64,000 nt of DNA from Chryseobacterium ginsenosidimutans (GCF_030823405.1 NZ_JAUSXC010000001.1:3269001-3333000); one strand, 5' to 3'. Shown: positions 24,798 to 35,800, numbered from the stretch's first letter. Made by a program: numbers and translations. The notes: generated by a model from the letters alone, not told the origin.

Positions 24798-25691
24798 ATG
24801 ATTCAAAACATTGTAGTTATCGGAGCAGGAACCATGGGAAATGGTATTGCACATACTTTCGCACAAAGCGGGTTTAAAGTAAATCTTGTAGATGTATCTC
24901 AAGACGCTTTGGACAAAGGTTTGAAAACCATTACTACCAATCTTGACAGGATAATTGCAAAGGGAAACCTTACAGAAGAACAAAAAGCTGAAACATTAGG
25001 AAATATTGCCACTTTCACAACACTTCAGGATGCAGTTGGCAATGCTGATCTGGTTGTTGAAGCGGCTACAGAAAATCAGGAATTAAAGCTGAAAATTTTT
25101 GGTCAGATGGACCAATTCGCACCAGAAAACTGTATTTTGGCGACCAATACTTCATCAATTTCTATTACTAAAATTGCAGCATCCACAAAAAGAGCTGATA
25201 AAGTAATCGGAATGCACTTTATGAACCCTGTTCCGATCATGAAACTGGTTGAAATCATCAAAGGCTACTCTACTTCCAAAGAAACTTTTGACTCCATTTA
25301 CGAAATGAGCAAAACATTAGGAAAAGTTCCTGTAGAAGTGAATGATTATCCTGGATTTGTGGCAAACAGAATATTAATGCCTATGATCAACGAATCTATC
25401 GAGACACTTTACAACGGTGTTGCAGGTGTGGAGGAAATCGATACGGTAATGAAATTGGGAATGGCGCATCCGATGGGACCGCTTCAATTGGCAGATTTTA
25501 TCGGTCTTGATGTTTGTTTAGCAATCTTAAACGTAATGTATGACGGTTTTAAAAACCCTAAATACGCTCCAAATCCATTGTTGGTAAACATGGTAATGGC
25601 AGGAAAATTAGGTGTAAAATCCGGAGAAGGTTTCTACGACTATTCTGAAAGCAAAAAAGCTGAAAAAGTGGCTAAAATGTTTTCAAAATAA
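24798..25691 (+). CDS. 3-hydroxyacyl-CoA dehydrogenase (3-hydroxybutyryl-CoA dehydrogenase type)
   Basis: A 297-residue soluble NAD(P)-dependent enzyme that interconverts 3-hydroxyacyl-CoA and 3-ketoacyl-CoA in short-chain fatty acid or aromatic-acid degradation. The Rossmann block is VIGAGTMGNGIAHTF, followed by ATNTSSISIT and the catalytic His in GMHFMNPVPIMKLVE. The C-terminal domain is short, as in Hbd/PaaH, without a fused hydratase. A purine-rich site (AAGGAA) precedes the ATG. Confidence 0.92.
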   Translation: MIQNIVVIGAGTMGNGIAHTFAQSGFKVNLVDVSQDALDKGLKTITTNLDRIIAKGNLTEEQKAETLGNIATFTTLQDAVGNADLVVEAATENQELKLKIFGQMDQFAPENCILATNTSSISITKIAASTKRADKVIGMHFMNPVPIMKLVEIIKGYSTSKETFDSIYEMSKTLGKVPVEVNDYPGFVANRILMPMINESIETLYNGVAGVEEIDTVMKLGMAHPMGPLQLADFIGLDVCLAILNVMYDGFKNPKYAPNPLLVNMVMAGKLGVKSGEGFYDYSESKKAEKVAKMFSK

Positions 25692-25727
25692 TTTTAAGTT
25701 ATGAATTTTGGGTTATAAATTATAAAT

Positions 25728-27083
25728 TTGGATATTAAACTCCATAATTTAATAACCACAGCATTGATAAAATTTAAAGAAAAATATATTCAGATATCAT
25801 TGGTCATCATTACTTTAGTGATGACCATTTTGCGTTTTTTACTCAATGAAAAAGGAAGGACAAATCCCGATTCTATTCGGTATATGCGTTTTGCACACGT
25901 TTTTCCGACGATTGATAATACAACAACGCCTTTAGGATATCCTTTAAGCATAAAATTCTTTACTTTTTTTGGTTTTGATGAATTTTGGAGCAGTAAAATT
26001 ATCGGAATTGCAGCTTTCCTTTTTATTATTCTTTTCACTTGGAAAAAGAAGTTCTTCTTTAAAGAATCTATCGTTTTATGCGCTTTATTCAGCTTTCTTT
26101 CGATCTTTTCTTATACGATGAGTGAAGCCTTGATATTACCTTTTGTATTAATTTTTCTATATACTTCATCACTGGTTATTATGGGAAAACTAGAAAAAAC
26201 AAAAGCTATTTTTTATCTTTCTTTGAGCCTGATTGCGCTTTACAATATCAGATACAGTTCACTATTCATTATCGGAGGAGTCGGACTTTTCGGATTGGTT
26301 TTTTGGAATAGAAGATATTCATCAATTTTTATCATTTCAGGAGTTATCTGTGGAGTTTTTGTGGTTTTATATAAGTTTTTATTTATTGATTATTTTAATG
26401 AAAATTATGTAAAAGATGCTTTAACCATAGGTTTATATCCTACTTCAAAATTGTTAATTGAGCTGTTCCAGGGATTATGTACAACCTTCAATCCGTTCAT
26501 TCACATTGCAAATCCGGGCGGAGGAATGATTAATTATGTGATTTACGGAATCGGTCTTCTGAATATCCTTTTCATTATTTATCTTTTTAGAAAGTATAAA
26601 CTTACCGAAACAGAATATTTCTTTGTTTTTGTAAGTATTTCCGGAATGATCTGCTCCTATTTTATACAGTATGTTTATCCTGTCAATGCAATAGATTACA
26701 GATTAATGGCTCCTTTCAGTCTTCCTATCTGGCTGATTTATTTCAGGAAACTATTTCTAATATTTGGTATCAAAGTGTATGCAATAGGGTTTTTAAGCAT
26801 CATGTCGGGAATTCTATTCACCTGGCTTTCCAAAGGAAATTATCTTGAAAACAGAAAAGAAATGAAACATTTTCTACAATCGGAAAACCTTGACAAGGTT
26901 TCTTTACAGTTTTATCTGGAAACTACAGAAGACCTTGATAAGATACAGGTGGCTGAGCTTATAAGCACTATAAATCCAAATATTCATCTTACTTTCAAGC
27001 CAAAAGATACATTGCAGAAAACTACATTAACGAGGTATAAAGTTTTGCAAAAAATTAAGATCGACAAGAACAAATATCAATAA
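25728..27083 (+). CDS. polytopic membrane protein, possibly a GT-C glycosyltransferase
   Basis: A protein of about 450 residues with some ten hydrophobic helices and a basic C-terminal tail of about 80 residues. The first extracytoplasmic loop carries an acidic residue in TNPDSIRYMRFAHVF, and conserved-looking aromatics follow, which is the layout of GT-C-fold sugar transferases (GT39/GT83/GT87). I would not assign a substrate. There is no upstream ATG: the frame opens with a TTG at 25728 that overlaps a TAAATTTG -7-like box, so the true start may be slightly downstream. Confidence 0.6.
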   Translation: MDIKLHNLITTALIKFKEKYIQISLVIITLVMTILRFLLNEKGRTNPDSIRYMRFAHVFPTIDNTTTPLGYPLSIKFFTFFGFDEFWSSKIIGIAAFLFIILFTWKKKFFFKESIVLCALFSFLSIFSYTMSEALILPFVLIFLYTSSLVIMGKLEKTKAIFYLSLSLIALYNIRYSSLFIIGGVGLFGLVFWNRRYSSIFIISGVICGVFVVLYKFLFIDYFNENYVKDALTIGLYPTSKLLIELFQGLCTTFNPFIHIANPGGGMINYVIYGIGLLNILFIIYLFRKYKLTETEYFFVFVSISGMICSYFIQYVYPVNAIDYRLMAPFSLPIWLIYFRKLFLIFGIKVYAIGFLSIMSGILFTWLSKGNYLENRKEMKHFLQSENLDKVSLQFYLETTEDLDKIQVAELISTINPNIHLTFKPKDTLQKTTLTRYKVLQKIKIDKNKYQ

Positions 27084-27121
27084 TTTTATTATCTTTGGTT
27101 CAAAGTTAAAACATTAGAAAA

Positions 27122-27361
27122 ATGAAATTACCAAAGTTTTTATTAGCAGATAATTCGGAATTTCCAGAAGATCTATTCGTAGTTCACACAGAATACCCAA
27201 GATTTATCTTAAACGTTGAGGAAGAAGAAGTTGAGTGGTTAGATGATTTGGAAGGTGACGATGAAGAAACGATGGCAGATGAAGCTACAAAAGTAGTAGA
27301 GGCTGCATTCAAATGGTGCGATGAAGAGTTGGCTAAGTACGACGAAGAAGAGGAAGAATAA
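27122..27361 (+). CDS. small acidic conserved protein
   Basis: A 79-residue protein. The N-terminal half is ordered-looking (MKLPKFLLADNSEFPEDLFV, then HTEYPRFILNVEEEEVEW) and the C-terminal half is rich in Glu and Asp, ending DEEEEE. Flavobacterial genomes commonly carry an orthologue annotated only as hypothetical. No signal peptide. A -7-like TATCTTTG lies 25 bp upstream, and a strong terminator follows at 27376. Confidence 0.75.
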   Translation: MKLPKFLLADNSEFPEDLFVVHTEYPRFILNVEEEEVEWLDDLEGDDEETMADEATKVVEAAFKWCDEELAKYDEEEEE

Positions 27362-27375
27362 CACGATAAACATAA

Positions 27376-27401
27376 AAAAGGAACTCAATTGAGTTCCTTT
27401 T
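27376..27401. terminator. bidirectional terminator
   Basis: A perfect 26-bp palindrome AAAAGGAACTCAA/TTGAGTTCCTTTT, 15 bp after the stop of the acidic protein gene and just ahead of the convergent META gene's stop codon. Confidence 0.85.
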
Positions 27402-27404
27402 GTT

Positions 27405-27815
27405 TTATTCAGCTTTATTGAATTTCAATAATAAAAGATTGTCTTTGTACAATTCCAGAACATTTCCGGTTACTACGTATTTATTAGCTTTTCCCATCAT
27501 ATCCATAAAGTTTTTCTCCACGCTCATATTATCGCAAGCCATTCTTGTAGAACCCAACTGTCCGGCAGCAAAATTACCTGTAGAAGTATCCATTGCAGCT
27601 GTTCCAAAGTAATTGTTGCAGCCTGCATTTCCGCTAATTTTTTCTCCTTCAATATTCAGCGTAGGAATTTTCCCTTTCACATTATCAGCCAATGCCCATT
27701 TTGTACCTGCAAGAGAAGGTTGCGCCTTACCCACTTTGGAAGCGGAAGATCCCCCCATTGCTCCACAAGAAACCAAAACTGCAGCTGTACATACACTTAA
27801 AAAAAGATTTTTCAT
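27405..27815 (-). CDS. META domain lipoprotein (HslJ-like)
   Basis: A 136-residue predicted lipoprotein with a lipobox ending at Cys17 (LVSC). The mature part is a META domain: LAGTKWALAD, IPTLNIEGEKISGNAGCNNYFG and the C-terminal VLELYKDNLLLLKF. The GCNxYFG motif is typical. HslJ of E. coli, an outer-membrane META protein, contributes to novobiocin resistance; most family members have no known biochemical role. Single gene, with a shared terminator on its 3' side. Confidence 0.85.
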   Translation of the reverse strand: MKNLFLSVCTAAVLVSCGAMGGSSASKVGKAQPSLAGTKWALADNVKGKIPTLNIEGEKISGNAGCNNYFGTAAMDTSTGNFAAGQLGSTRMACDNMSVEKNFMDMMGKANKYVVTGNVLELYKDNLLLLKFNKAE

Positions 27816-28030
27816 TTTTTTCTTTTTGATTAAACCAAATTTAAGGAAATTATATTATTTAAACGGTTTTCAGGAGATTTTATTATTCTTTAACAATTAC
27901 TTTAAACATGAATATTTTTCATAAACATTAGAAAATTTAAAAAATATATACATCCTATTTACCTTTCGGCAGAAATTCAAAAAGATATAATTACAATTCG
28001 CTTCTCACAGCACAAATATTTGACATAAAA

Positions 28031-28056
28031 AAAACGGACTCAAAAAAGTCCGTTCT
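28031..28056 (-). terminator. terminator of pheT
   Basis: Stem AACGGACT/AGTCCGTT (28033-28040 with 28047-28054), followed by a run of Ts on the minus strand, 24 bp after the pheT stop. Confidence 0.85.
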
Positions 28057-28079
28057 ATATTAAAATTAATGTTGTTTAA

Positions 28080-30482
28080 TTAACCTCTTAATTCAGCATT
28101 GAATTCTTTTTGAAAAGATTTAATCAAAGAATCCATTACAGCAGTAATTTCTTTCTCTTCTAATGTTTTTTCTTCATTTAAAAGCTCAAAACTCATTGCA
28201 TAAGACTTTTTGCCTTCAGGAAGATTTTTCCCTTCATAAACATCAAATAAATTGATATTCTTAATGTAAGGAGATTTATTCTTTTTAGCCGTCTGATAAA
28301 GATCTTCGTAATTCACATTTTTATCAATTAACAATGCCAAATCTCTTCTGATCTTATTAAATTTAGGAATATCCTTGAACTTCAATTCGTTTTTAGAACG
28401 TAATTCCTGCGCATATTCCAACTCGACTTCTGCGTAGAAACAATCTTGGTCGATATCAAAATCTTTCAACATCTGAGGTGCAACTTTTCCTATTCTCACC
28501 AAAACTTTTCCATCAGCCTGATAAGCTAAAGAATCAGAAAATCTTTCGTCAGACAAAGCAACCTCCTTATAATCAATTGCTAACTTTTCTAATAAAACTT
28601 TAACATAAGCCTTTAAATTATAGAAACTTGTCGCAGATTTTGGCTGTAACCAGTTTTCTGCAGCTTCTCTTCCGGAAACAAGGATTGCCAATTGCTTTCT
28701 TTCTTCGTATTTTTCTCTTTTATGATAAATTTTTCCGAATTCGAAGAACTTAATATCCTGATTTTTTCTGTTGATATTGTAGATTGCATTTTGCAAAAGC
28801 CCTTCCAGTAAAGACTTTCTCATGAACGCTAAATCATTGCTCAAAGGATTTAATAATTTTACGGCATCAGTTTCATCTTTTACGGAAGTTAATGAATTAT
28901 TCATCACCTCGTTAAGACCTAAGCCCTGTAAAGTTCTTGCCCAGTTATTTTCCAGCTCATCCTGATCTTGAGCACTTAATTTTACAGGAGTGAACGAAAT
29001 TTTTTGCGGAGCATCAATTTTATTGTATCCGTAAATTCTTAAAATCTCTTCAATAACGTCAATTTCTCTCGTAACATCTGCTCTGTAAGCAGGAACAGAG
29101 ATTTCCAAGCCGTTCTGAATTTCATTTAAAACCTGAATTTCCAAGGCCTTCAAAATTTCTTTTACTTTCTCTCTGTGAATTTTTGTTCCTAAAATCTGTT
29201 CGATCTTTGAAAATCTGATGATCACATAATTGTCTTCTATTTTCTTCGGATACTCTTCCAACAACTCTCCTACCAATTTCCCTTCTGCCAATTCCTGAAT
29301 CATTTTAATGGCGTGAGTAATTGCTGTCCTTGTAATATTCGGGTCAACACCTCTTTCAAATCTGAAAGATGCATCGGTACTCAATCCGTGAAATTTTGCA
29401 CCTTTTCTTACCGCAACCGGATTGAAATAAGCACTTTCCAAGAAAATAGTTTTTGTTTCTTTAGAAACTCCCGAATTGGCACCACCGAAAACTCCGGCAA
29501 TACACATCGGGTTATCTTTTCCGTCTTTAATCATGATCTCAGAACCGTTCAAAGTTCTTTCAACACCGTCTAAAGTCGTGAATTTTGTTCCTTCTTTTAC
29601 CGTTCCCACTTTCACTGTTTTGTCTGCAATTTTATCTGCATCAAAAGCATGAAGCGGCTGTCCGAAACCATGAAGTATATAGTTGGTAATGTCTACAACA
29701 TTGTTGATAGGGCTTAATCCGATCGCTTTTAATCTGTCTTTCAGCCAAGCTGGAGAATCTGTCACTTTCACATCTTCAATCACTGCTCCGATATATCTTG
29801 GACAAAGTTCTGCATCTTCAACCTTTAATTTGAAATCATTAGAGCCTTCATTATTTAAAGCTACTGAAGATACTTTTTCAAAATCAGATTTCTGCTTGTT
29901 TGTTAAAAGATAGGCATGTAAATCTCTTGCAACACCGTAATGAGACATTGCATCAGTTCTGTTTGGTGTCAATCCTATTTCTAAAACTTCATCATTTGTC
30001 AATTCAAAATAATCAGCGAAGTTCTTTCCAACTTCATACTTTTCCTCATCCAAGACCATGATACCTCCATGATCGTCGCTAAGACCCAGTTCGTCTTCTG
30101 CACAGATCATTCCCTGAGAAACCTCACTTCTGATTTTAGCTTCTTTGATTTCAAAAAAGTTTCCTGTTTTATCATAGATTTTAGTTCCGACAACAGCTAC
30201 AGGAACAGTTTGCCCGGCTTCCACATTTGGAGCTCCACAAACGATGTTCAATACCTTTCCGTTTCCTACATCTACCGTTGTTTTTTTCAATTTGTCTGCA
30301 TTCGGATGTTTTTCGCAAGTTAAAACCTTACCTACAACAATTCCTTCCAGGCTGCCTTTTATGCTTTCAAATTTTTCTATCCCTTCAACCTCAAGACCTA
30401 TATCTGTAAGAAACTCTCCGATTCTTTCAGTTTTTAATTCTGTTTTTATATAGTCTTTAAGCCAGTTGTTTGATATTTTCAT
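28080..30482 (-). CDS. pheT: phenylalanine-tRNA ligase beta subunit
   Basis: 800 residues, the normal length. Domains in order: an N-terminal segment with a tRNA-binding OB domain (about 40-155, IVVGKVLTCEKHPNADKLKKTTVDVG), the B3/B4 editing region, B5, a class II core-like domain, and the C-terminal anticodon-binding FDX domain (IPKFNKIRRDLALLIDKNVNYEDL). Together with PheS it charges tRNA-Phe; pheS is not in the window, so the two subunits are unlinked here. It is transcribed alone with its own terminator. Confidence 0.97.
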   Translation of the reverse strand: MKISNNWLKDYIKTELKTERIGEFLTDIGLEVEGIEKFESIKGSLEGIVVGKVLTCEKHPNADKLKKTTVDVGNGKVLNIVCGAPNVEAGQTVPVAVVGTKIYDKTGNFFEIKEAKIRSEVSQGMICAEDELGLSDDHGGIMVLDEEKYEVGKNFADYFELTNDEVLEIGLTPNRTDAMSHYGVARDLHAYLLTNKQKSDFEKVSSVALNNEGSNDFKLKVEDAELCPRYIGAVIEDVKVTDSPAWLKDRLKAIGLSPINNVVDITNYILHGFGQPLHAFDADKIADKTVKVGTVKEGTKFTTLDGVERTLNGSEIMIKDGKDNPMCIAGVFGGANSGVSKETKTIFLESAYFNPVAVRKGAKFHGLSTDASFRFERGVDPNITRTAITHAIKMIQELAEGKLVGELLEEYPKKIEDNYVIIRFSKIEQILGTKIHREKVKEILKALEIQVLNEIQNGLEISVPAYRADVTREIDVIEEILRIYGYNKIDAPQKISFTPVKLSAQDQDELENNWARTLQGLGLNEVMNNSLTSVKDETDAVKLLNPLSNDLAFMRKSLLEGLLQNAIYNINRKNQDIKFFEFGKIYHKREKYEERKQLAILVSGREAAENWLQPKSATSFYNLKAYVKVLLEKLAIDYKEVALSDERFSDSLAYQADGKVLVRIGKVAPQMLKDFDIDQDCFYAEVELEYAQELRSKNELKFKDIPKFNKIRRDLALLIDKNVNYEDLYQTAKKNKSPYIKNINLFDVYEGKNLPEGKKSYAMSFELLNEEKTLEEKEITAVMDSLIKSFQKEFNAELRG

Positions 30483-30629
30483 CTGATATATTTTGAAAAT
30501 TTATTTGAATTTTTGTACTATTTTAACAGTACGGTTTTAAGCGTACAAATGTCGTGTTTTTTTAAGAAATATCGAAATTTAGAGCAAACTTAAAACAAAT
30601 AGTTTTATTAATTTTTACTTATTAAAAAC

Positions 30630-30665
30630 AAAAAGAGGTTCTGAAAATCAAAACCTCATATTTTT
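30630..30665 (-). terminator. terminator of dnaN
   Basis: GAGGTT...AACCTC (30635-30658), followed by T-rich sequence on the minus strand, just after the dnaN stop at 30679. Confidence 0.75.
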
Positions 30666-30678
30666 ATTTATTTAAATA

Positions 30679-31809
30679 TTACAATCCGATTACCGGCATC
30701 GATAACATTAAGATATTTTCGTTTTCTTCAAGACCATCAAGAGGTTCAATAATTCCCGGTCTATTGGGCTGAGACATTTTCATTGTGATATCGTCTGAAC
30801 CAAGAATTGTCAACATTTCCGTTAAAAATTTAGAGCTAAACCCAATGTTGATATCTTCTCCGTTATAGTCACAAGGAATCTGCATATCTGCTTTGTTCGC
30901 ATATTCTGTATCTTCTGCATGAAGGTGAAGAATGTTGGCAGACAACTTAAATCGTACCTGATTGGTAGATTTGTTTGACATAATAGATGCTCTTTTAATT
31001 GCTCCTAATAACAGATTTCTGTTGATTGTCAACACATTCGGATTTTCCTTTGGAATTACTGCTGTATAATTCGGATATTTTCCGTCGATTAATCTACAGA
31101 TCCAGATATGTTTACCAAAAGTAAACTTAGCCATATTCTCATTAAAGTCGATCTTTACGTCTTCATTTGAACTTGCTAAGATATTTTTGAAAATGTTCAA
31201 AGGTTTTTTAGGCATGATGAATTCCATCGGTTCGGCGTTCATCAAATCCATTCTTTTATAGACAACCAATCTGTGAGAATCTGTAGAAACAAAGTTTGTT
31301 TCATTTTCTCCAAACTGGAACAAAACTCCTGTCATTACCGGACGAAGAGAATCATTACTTGTTGCAAAAAGTGTATTGGTAAGCGCTTCAGATAAAACTC
31401 CAGCCGGCATTGTAACACTTTGAGAAGCGTCAAATTCCGGTAAATCCGGATAATCATCTGCGTTGTCTAATGCTACAGCGAAGTTATCTTTTTCATCTAA
31501 AATCTCAAGCTGACTTCCCGTACCTTCTGCATTATCCTTCACAGCCAGTGTTAAAGGCTGTTCCCCATAAGTCTTTATAAAATCCTGAAAAATCTTGGCA
31601 GGAACAGCAAATTTCCCTGAATCATCAGACTTTACATCAAGAGTCGTTACAAGAGTCGTCTCGCCATCGGATGCTGTAATGGTAACATTATTTCCGTCTA
31701 ATTCAAAAAGATAGTTTTCTAAAATCGGTCTCGATTGAGAACTTGATATTACGCCACTTACAGTTTGCAAAGCCTTCTGCAGTTCACCACTTGAAATAAT
31801 AAATTTCAT
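30679..31809 (-). CDS. dnaN: DNA polymerase III beta subunit (sliding clamp)
   Basis: 376 residues, a typical clamp protein with three similar domains of about 120 residues. It begins MKFIISSGELQKALQTVSGV and ends with the clamp signature LMLSMPVIGL. It forms the ring that holds the replicative polymerase on DNA. No dnaA or cluster of DnaA boxes is next to it, so it is not the classical origin arrangement. Single gene with its own terminator. Confidence 0.97.
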   Translation of the reverse strand: MKFIISSGELQKALQTVSGVISSSQSRPILENYLFELDGNNVTITASDGETTLVTTLDVKSDDSGKFAVPAKIFQDFIKTYGEQPLTLAVKDNAEGTGSQLEILDEKDNFAVALDNADDYPDLPEFDASQSVTMPAGVLSEALTNTLFATSNDSLRPVMTGVLFQFGENETNFVSTDSHRLVVYKRMDLMNAEPMEFIMPKKPLNIFKNILASSNEDVKIDFNENMAKFTFGKHIWICRLIDGKYPNYTAVIPKENPNVLTINRNLLLGAIKRASIMSNKSTNQVRFKLSANILHLHAEDTEYANKADMQIPCDYNGEDINIGFSSKFLTEMLTILGSDDITMKMSQPNRPGIIEPLDGLEENENILMLSMPVIGL

Positions 31810-31984
31810 AGATTTAAAAATAAATTTTTACAAATATAATAAATAGAAAACAGATGGAAAAGAATAATCCTGAGAGTTATTAACAAAACGGTCAAAAGAA
31901 TTCATTCCACTTTCTCCAAATTTTTCCTGATATCCGAAAATATCATAAAGGACTAAAGATAAGGAATTTCTTCAAGCAAATAAT

Positions 31985-31992
31985 TATATTTG
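31985..31992 (+). promoter_or_regulatory. -7 element before dgkA
   Basis: TATATTTG, an exact TAnnTTTG match 18 bp before the ATG. The -33 motif is not clear. Confidence 0.45.
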
Positions 31993-32009
31993 TAAATAAT
32001 CTTTTCACA

Positions 32010-32378
32010 ATGCGAAAACCACTTATTCATAAAAGTTTTTTAAATGCTTTCCGAGGTGTTTTTCTTATAATAAAAAGCGAAAGAAATTTTCTATTAGAAT
32101 TTTTAGCTTTTTTAGTGAATATCATTTTAATTTTTTATTTAAAGCTTTCGACAATTGATACAATTGCTGTTCTTATCGTTTCTTTTGGTGTTTTAATTGC
32201 TGAGATTTTTAATACTGCTATTGAAAAAATCTGCGATATCATTCAACCAGAATTTGATAAAAGGATTGGTTTTATCAAGGATATTTCGGCGGGAGCAGTT
32301 ATATTGATGGTGATTGTTGCAGTTGTTGTTGGTATTATTGTATATTGGAAATATTTTAAAATTTATTTTCCTACCTAA
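32010..32378 (+). CDS. dgkA: diacylglycerol kinase (integral membrane, DgkA type)
   Basis: A 122-residue protein with three membrane helices and an amphipathic N-terminus (FLNAFRGVFLIIKSERNFLLE). The active-site block EIFNTAIEKICDII (Glu and Asn) and the cytoplasmic loop KDISAGAVIL are diagnostic. It phosphorylates diacylglycerol, or undecaprenol in Gram-positive relatives, at the inner membrane, recycling lipid by-products. Single gene, divergent from dnaN. Confidence 0.93.
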   Translation: MRKPLIHKSFLNAFRGVFLIIKSERNFLLEFLAFLVNIILIFYLKLSTIDTIAVLIVSFGVLIAEIFNTAIEKICDIIQPEFDKRIGFIKDISAGAVILMVIVAVVVGIIVYWKYFKIYFPT

Positions 32379-32463
32379 AACTGAGACTTTTTTCAAAACT
32401 TTAGAGCCGTTGATTTTAAAATTTAAGTTTATAACTATTAAATTCTTTGCTCTCTGTAAAAAA

Positions 32464-32880
32464 TCAATCCAAAATTAGCATAATATTCTTGTGTGATTCT
32501 ATAATTTCAATTAAAATTTCAAATAGTGTCTGTCCTTTTCCGTCAATTAATTCATCCAGTTTTTGTTGAATTAATCCTACGTTGAAAGGTTTACCCCGTT
32601 TGATCTTATTTTCGTAAAATTCTCTGGTTGCTTCAAAACCTAAATCTCTTTTTGATTTCTTAGCTTCTTTCCAGATGATTTCAACTTCATCATAATTCTC
32701 AAAAATTCCAAAACCACCGTACAAAATATCATTAAAGCCATCCAACGTACCAACTTTCCAATTGGTATCCTTAGTTAAAACATCAGACACTTCTTCGTAG
32801 AAGCCCGCTAGATTTGAAAAATGACTGCCATTGATGACAGTCATTTTCTTTTTATTGTTATTTGAAGTATTCCACTCCAT
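32464..32880 (-). CDS. barstar family ribonuclease inhibitor
   Basis: Up to 138 residues of barstar fold. The core MTVINGSHFSNLAGFYEEV and the interface block GTLDGFNDILYGGFG align with barstar's LDALWDCLTG: Asp35 and Asp39 are kept and Trp38 is Asn. The ATG at 32880 overlaps the purL stop by 23 bp, but Met13 (ATG 32844) is an equally good start and matches the usual barstar length. Barstar binds and blocks an extracellular-type RNase. No barnase gene lies next to it, so the partner, if any, is elsewhere. Confidence 0.8.
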   Translation of the reverse strand: MEWNTSNNNKKKMTVINGSHFSNLAGFYEEVSDVLTKDTNWKVGTLDGFNDILYGGFGIFENYDEVEIIWKEAKKSKRDLGFEATREFYENKIKRGKPFNVGLIQQKLDELIDGKGQTLFEILIEIIESHKNIMLILD

Positions 32881-35800
32881 TTTTAAATATATTGTGGTAA
32901 TTGGCAGTTGGAATGTTTTTCATCAATCCTTCTGCAAAACGCTCCGGATGTCCCATCCTACCATAGATTTTTCCATCAGGGCTCGTAATTCCTTCAATTC
33001 CGAATAGTGAATTATTTGGATTGAATGGCATTCCGTGAGCAATATTCCCTTCTAAATCTAAGTATTGTGTTGCAATCTGCCCGTTTTCATATAACTTCTG
33101 AATTTCCTCCTCCGAAGCCATGAAACGACCTTCACCGTGAGAAATAGGAATGGTGAACACTTGTCCTTTCATTCCTTTCAACCAAGGTGATTCGTCATTC
33201 AGAACTTTTACATTTACCATCTGAGAAATGTGTCTTCTGATCGCGTTGTGAGCCAACGTCGGAGAGTTTTCATCCAAATCTTTGATTCTTCCGTAAGGCA
33301 ATAAACCTGACTTAACCAAAGCCTGAAAACCGTTACAAATACCGATGATCATTCCGTCTCTGTCAAGTAATTCGTGAACGGCGTTTCTCATCTTCTCGTT
33401 TTTCAAAACGTTTACAATGAATTTCGCAGAACCGTCCGGCTCATCACCAGCAGAAAAACCTCCTGAGAATGCTAAAATCTGAGACGTTTTGATTTCCTTC
33501 ACCCAAGCATCAATACTTTCATCCAATAATTGGTGATTGACATTGATTAAAGGTAGACTTTTTACAACCGCACCTTCTTTTGCGAAAGCGTTCAACGTAT
33601 CGTACTCACAGTTTGTTCCCGGGAAAACCGGTGCGAATACTTTTGGCTGAGCGATTCCGTGTTTTTTAATGATAATATTTCTTGGGTTGATTGAGTTTAA
33701 TTTTTCATCGATTTCAACCGTTATTTTTTCTTTTTCAACCGTCGGGAAAAGATTTTCAAATGTATTAGTATTGGCTACTAATAATTTCTCAATTCCAAAT
33801 TCAGCATCATTAATTTTAACAATATTTGAATCTTTAACTTCTCCGATGAACTGAAGCTGTACAGAACTTAATTCTTCCTTAGATTCGATAATTAAGCTAC
33901 CAATATTTTTAGTTAATAAAGCAGTTTCATCAACTGTAATTTCAACACCCAATCTGTTTCCGAAGCTCATTTTTGCTAAAGCAACCGCAACTCCACCTTC
34001 TTTCACAGTTTTCACTGAAACGATTTTTCCGGCTTTAATATTTTCAAAAATTAATTCAAAAACAGTTTTTAAAGCATCGTAATTTGGAAGTCCGTTTTCC
34101 TGAGCGATATGATTGAAGAAATATACTTTATTTCCTTCGTTTTTAAATTCAGGAGAGATAATAGTTGCCTTTTCACCGTTCGCACAAGCGAAAGAAATCA
34201 ATGTTGGCGGAACATTCAAATCCTGATACGTTCCACTCATTGAATCTTTTCCTCCGATGGCAGCCAAACCGAAATTGATTTGTGCATCATAGGCTCCCAA
34301 TAAAGAAGCTAAAGGTTTGCCCCATTTCTCAGGATTCTGACCTAATTTCTCAAAATATTCCTGGAAACTGAATCTGATATTTTTGTAATCGCCACCCATG
34401 GCAACGATTTTCGCAACACTTTCTACAACAGCGTAAGAAGCTCCTAGCAAAGAGTTCTGCTTAGAAATCTCCGCATCAAATCCCCAACTTGCCAAAGAAA
34501 CCGTTTCAATATTTTTTGCTCCGATAATCGGCAATGTCTGAACACTTCCTTCCATCAAAGTCTGCTGATATTTTCCACCTAAAGGCATCGCAACCGTAGT
34601 CGCACCGATAGAAGAATCGAACATTTCCAACAAACCTTTTTGAGAAGCTACATTTTTATCACCTAAAATTTTCAAGAAATTCTCTTCATTGAATGATTGA
34701 GTTTCTTCTTTAACTTCATTAAGGTGAGTAATTTTAACTTCCTGAGTCTTAGAACAACCATTTGTATCTAGGAACTCTCTTGAAAGATCAACAATCTTAT
34801 CACCTTTCCAGAACATCTGCATTCTTCCTGAATCCGTCACTTTTGCAACCTCAACGGCAACAATATTTTCAGCTTCACAGAACTTGATGAACTGTTCTTT
34901 ATCTTTCGGTTCAACCACAACTGCCATTCTTTCCTGAGATTCAGAAATGGCAAGCTCCGTTCCGTTCAAACCTTCATATTTTAAAGGTAAAACATCTAAA
35001 TTAACCTCCAAAGAATCAGCAATTTCACCGATAGCTACAGAAACTCCACCAGCTCCGAAGTCATTTGATTTTTTAATCAATCTCGTTACTTCCGGATTTC
35101 TGAATAATCTCTGTATTTTACGTTCTTCAACGGCATTTCCTTTCTGAACTTCAGAACTCATCGTATGGATAGAAGTTTCGTCCTGTTCTTTTGAACTTCC
35201 GCTTGCTCCGCCAACACCGTCACGACCTGTTGCACCCCCTAAAATGATGATAGAATCGCCGGCTTCAGGCTTTTCACGTCTTACCCAATCCACAGGAACA
35301 GCGCCAGTTACGAAACCAACTTCCATTCTCTTTGCTTTGTAACCTTCATCATAGATTTCGGAAACCATTGTAGTCGCCAACCCGATTTGGTTACCGTAAG
35401 AAGAATATCCGTTTGCAGCTTGTTTTGTGATTGTTTTTTGAGGTAATTTTCCCGGTAATGTTTTATCAACCGGTTCCAAAACATCAGCAGCACCCGTCAA
35501 TCTCATCGCTTGGAACACATAAGATCTTCCTGACAAAGGATCTCTGATTGCACCACCTAAACACGTTGAAGCACCTCCAAAAGGCTCAATTTCCGTCGGG
35601 TGATTATGGGTTTCATTTTTGAATAATAAATACCATGGCTCTTTTTTGCCATCGTATTCAGCTTCGATCTGGATTGTACAAGCGTTGATTTCATCCGAAA
35701 CCACCAAGTTCTCCAAATTGCCTGTTTTATGGAAATATCTTCCGCAAACGGTTGCCAAATCCATTAGAGAAATTGGTTTCAATTCGCGTCCTAAGAATTT

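Noticed and set aside
28080..31809. replication origin near dnaN
   Set aside because: No dnaA gene and no cluster of DnaA boxes or AT-rich unwinding repeats around dnaN or gyrB.
32858..32880. frameshift or fusion between purL and barstar
   Set aside because: The overlap disappears if barstar starts at Met13; both proteins are complete.
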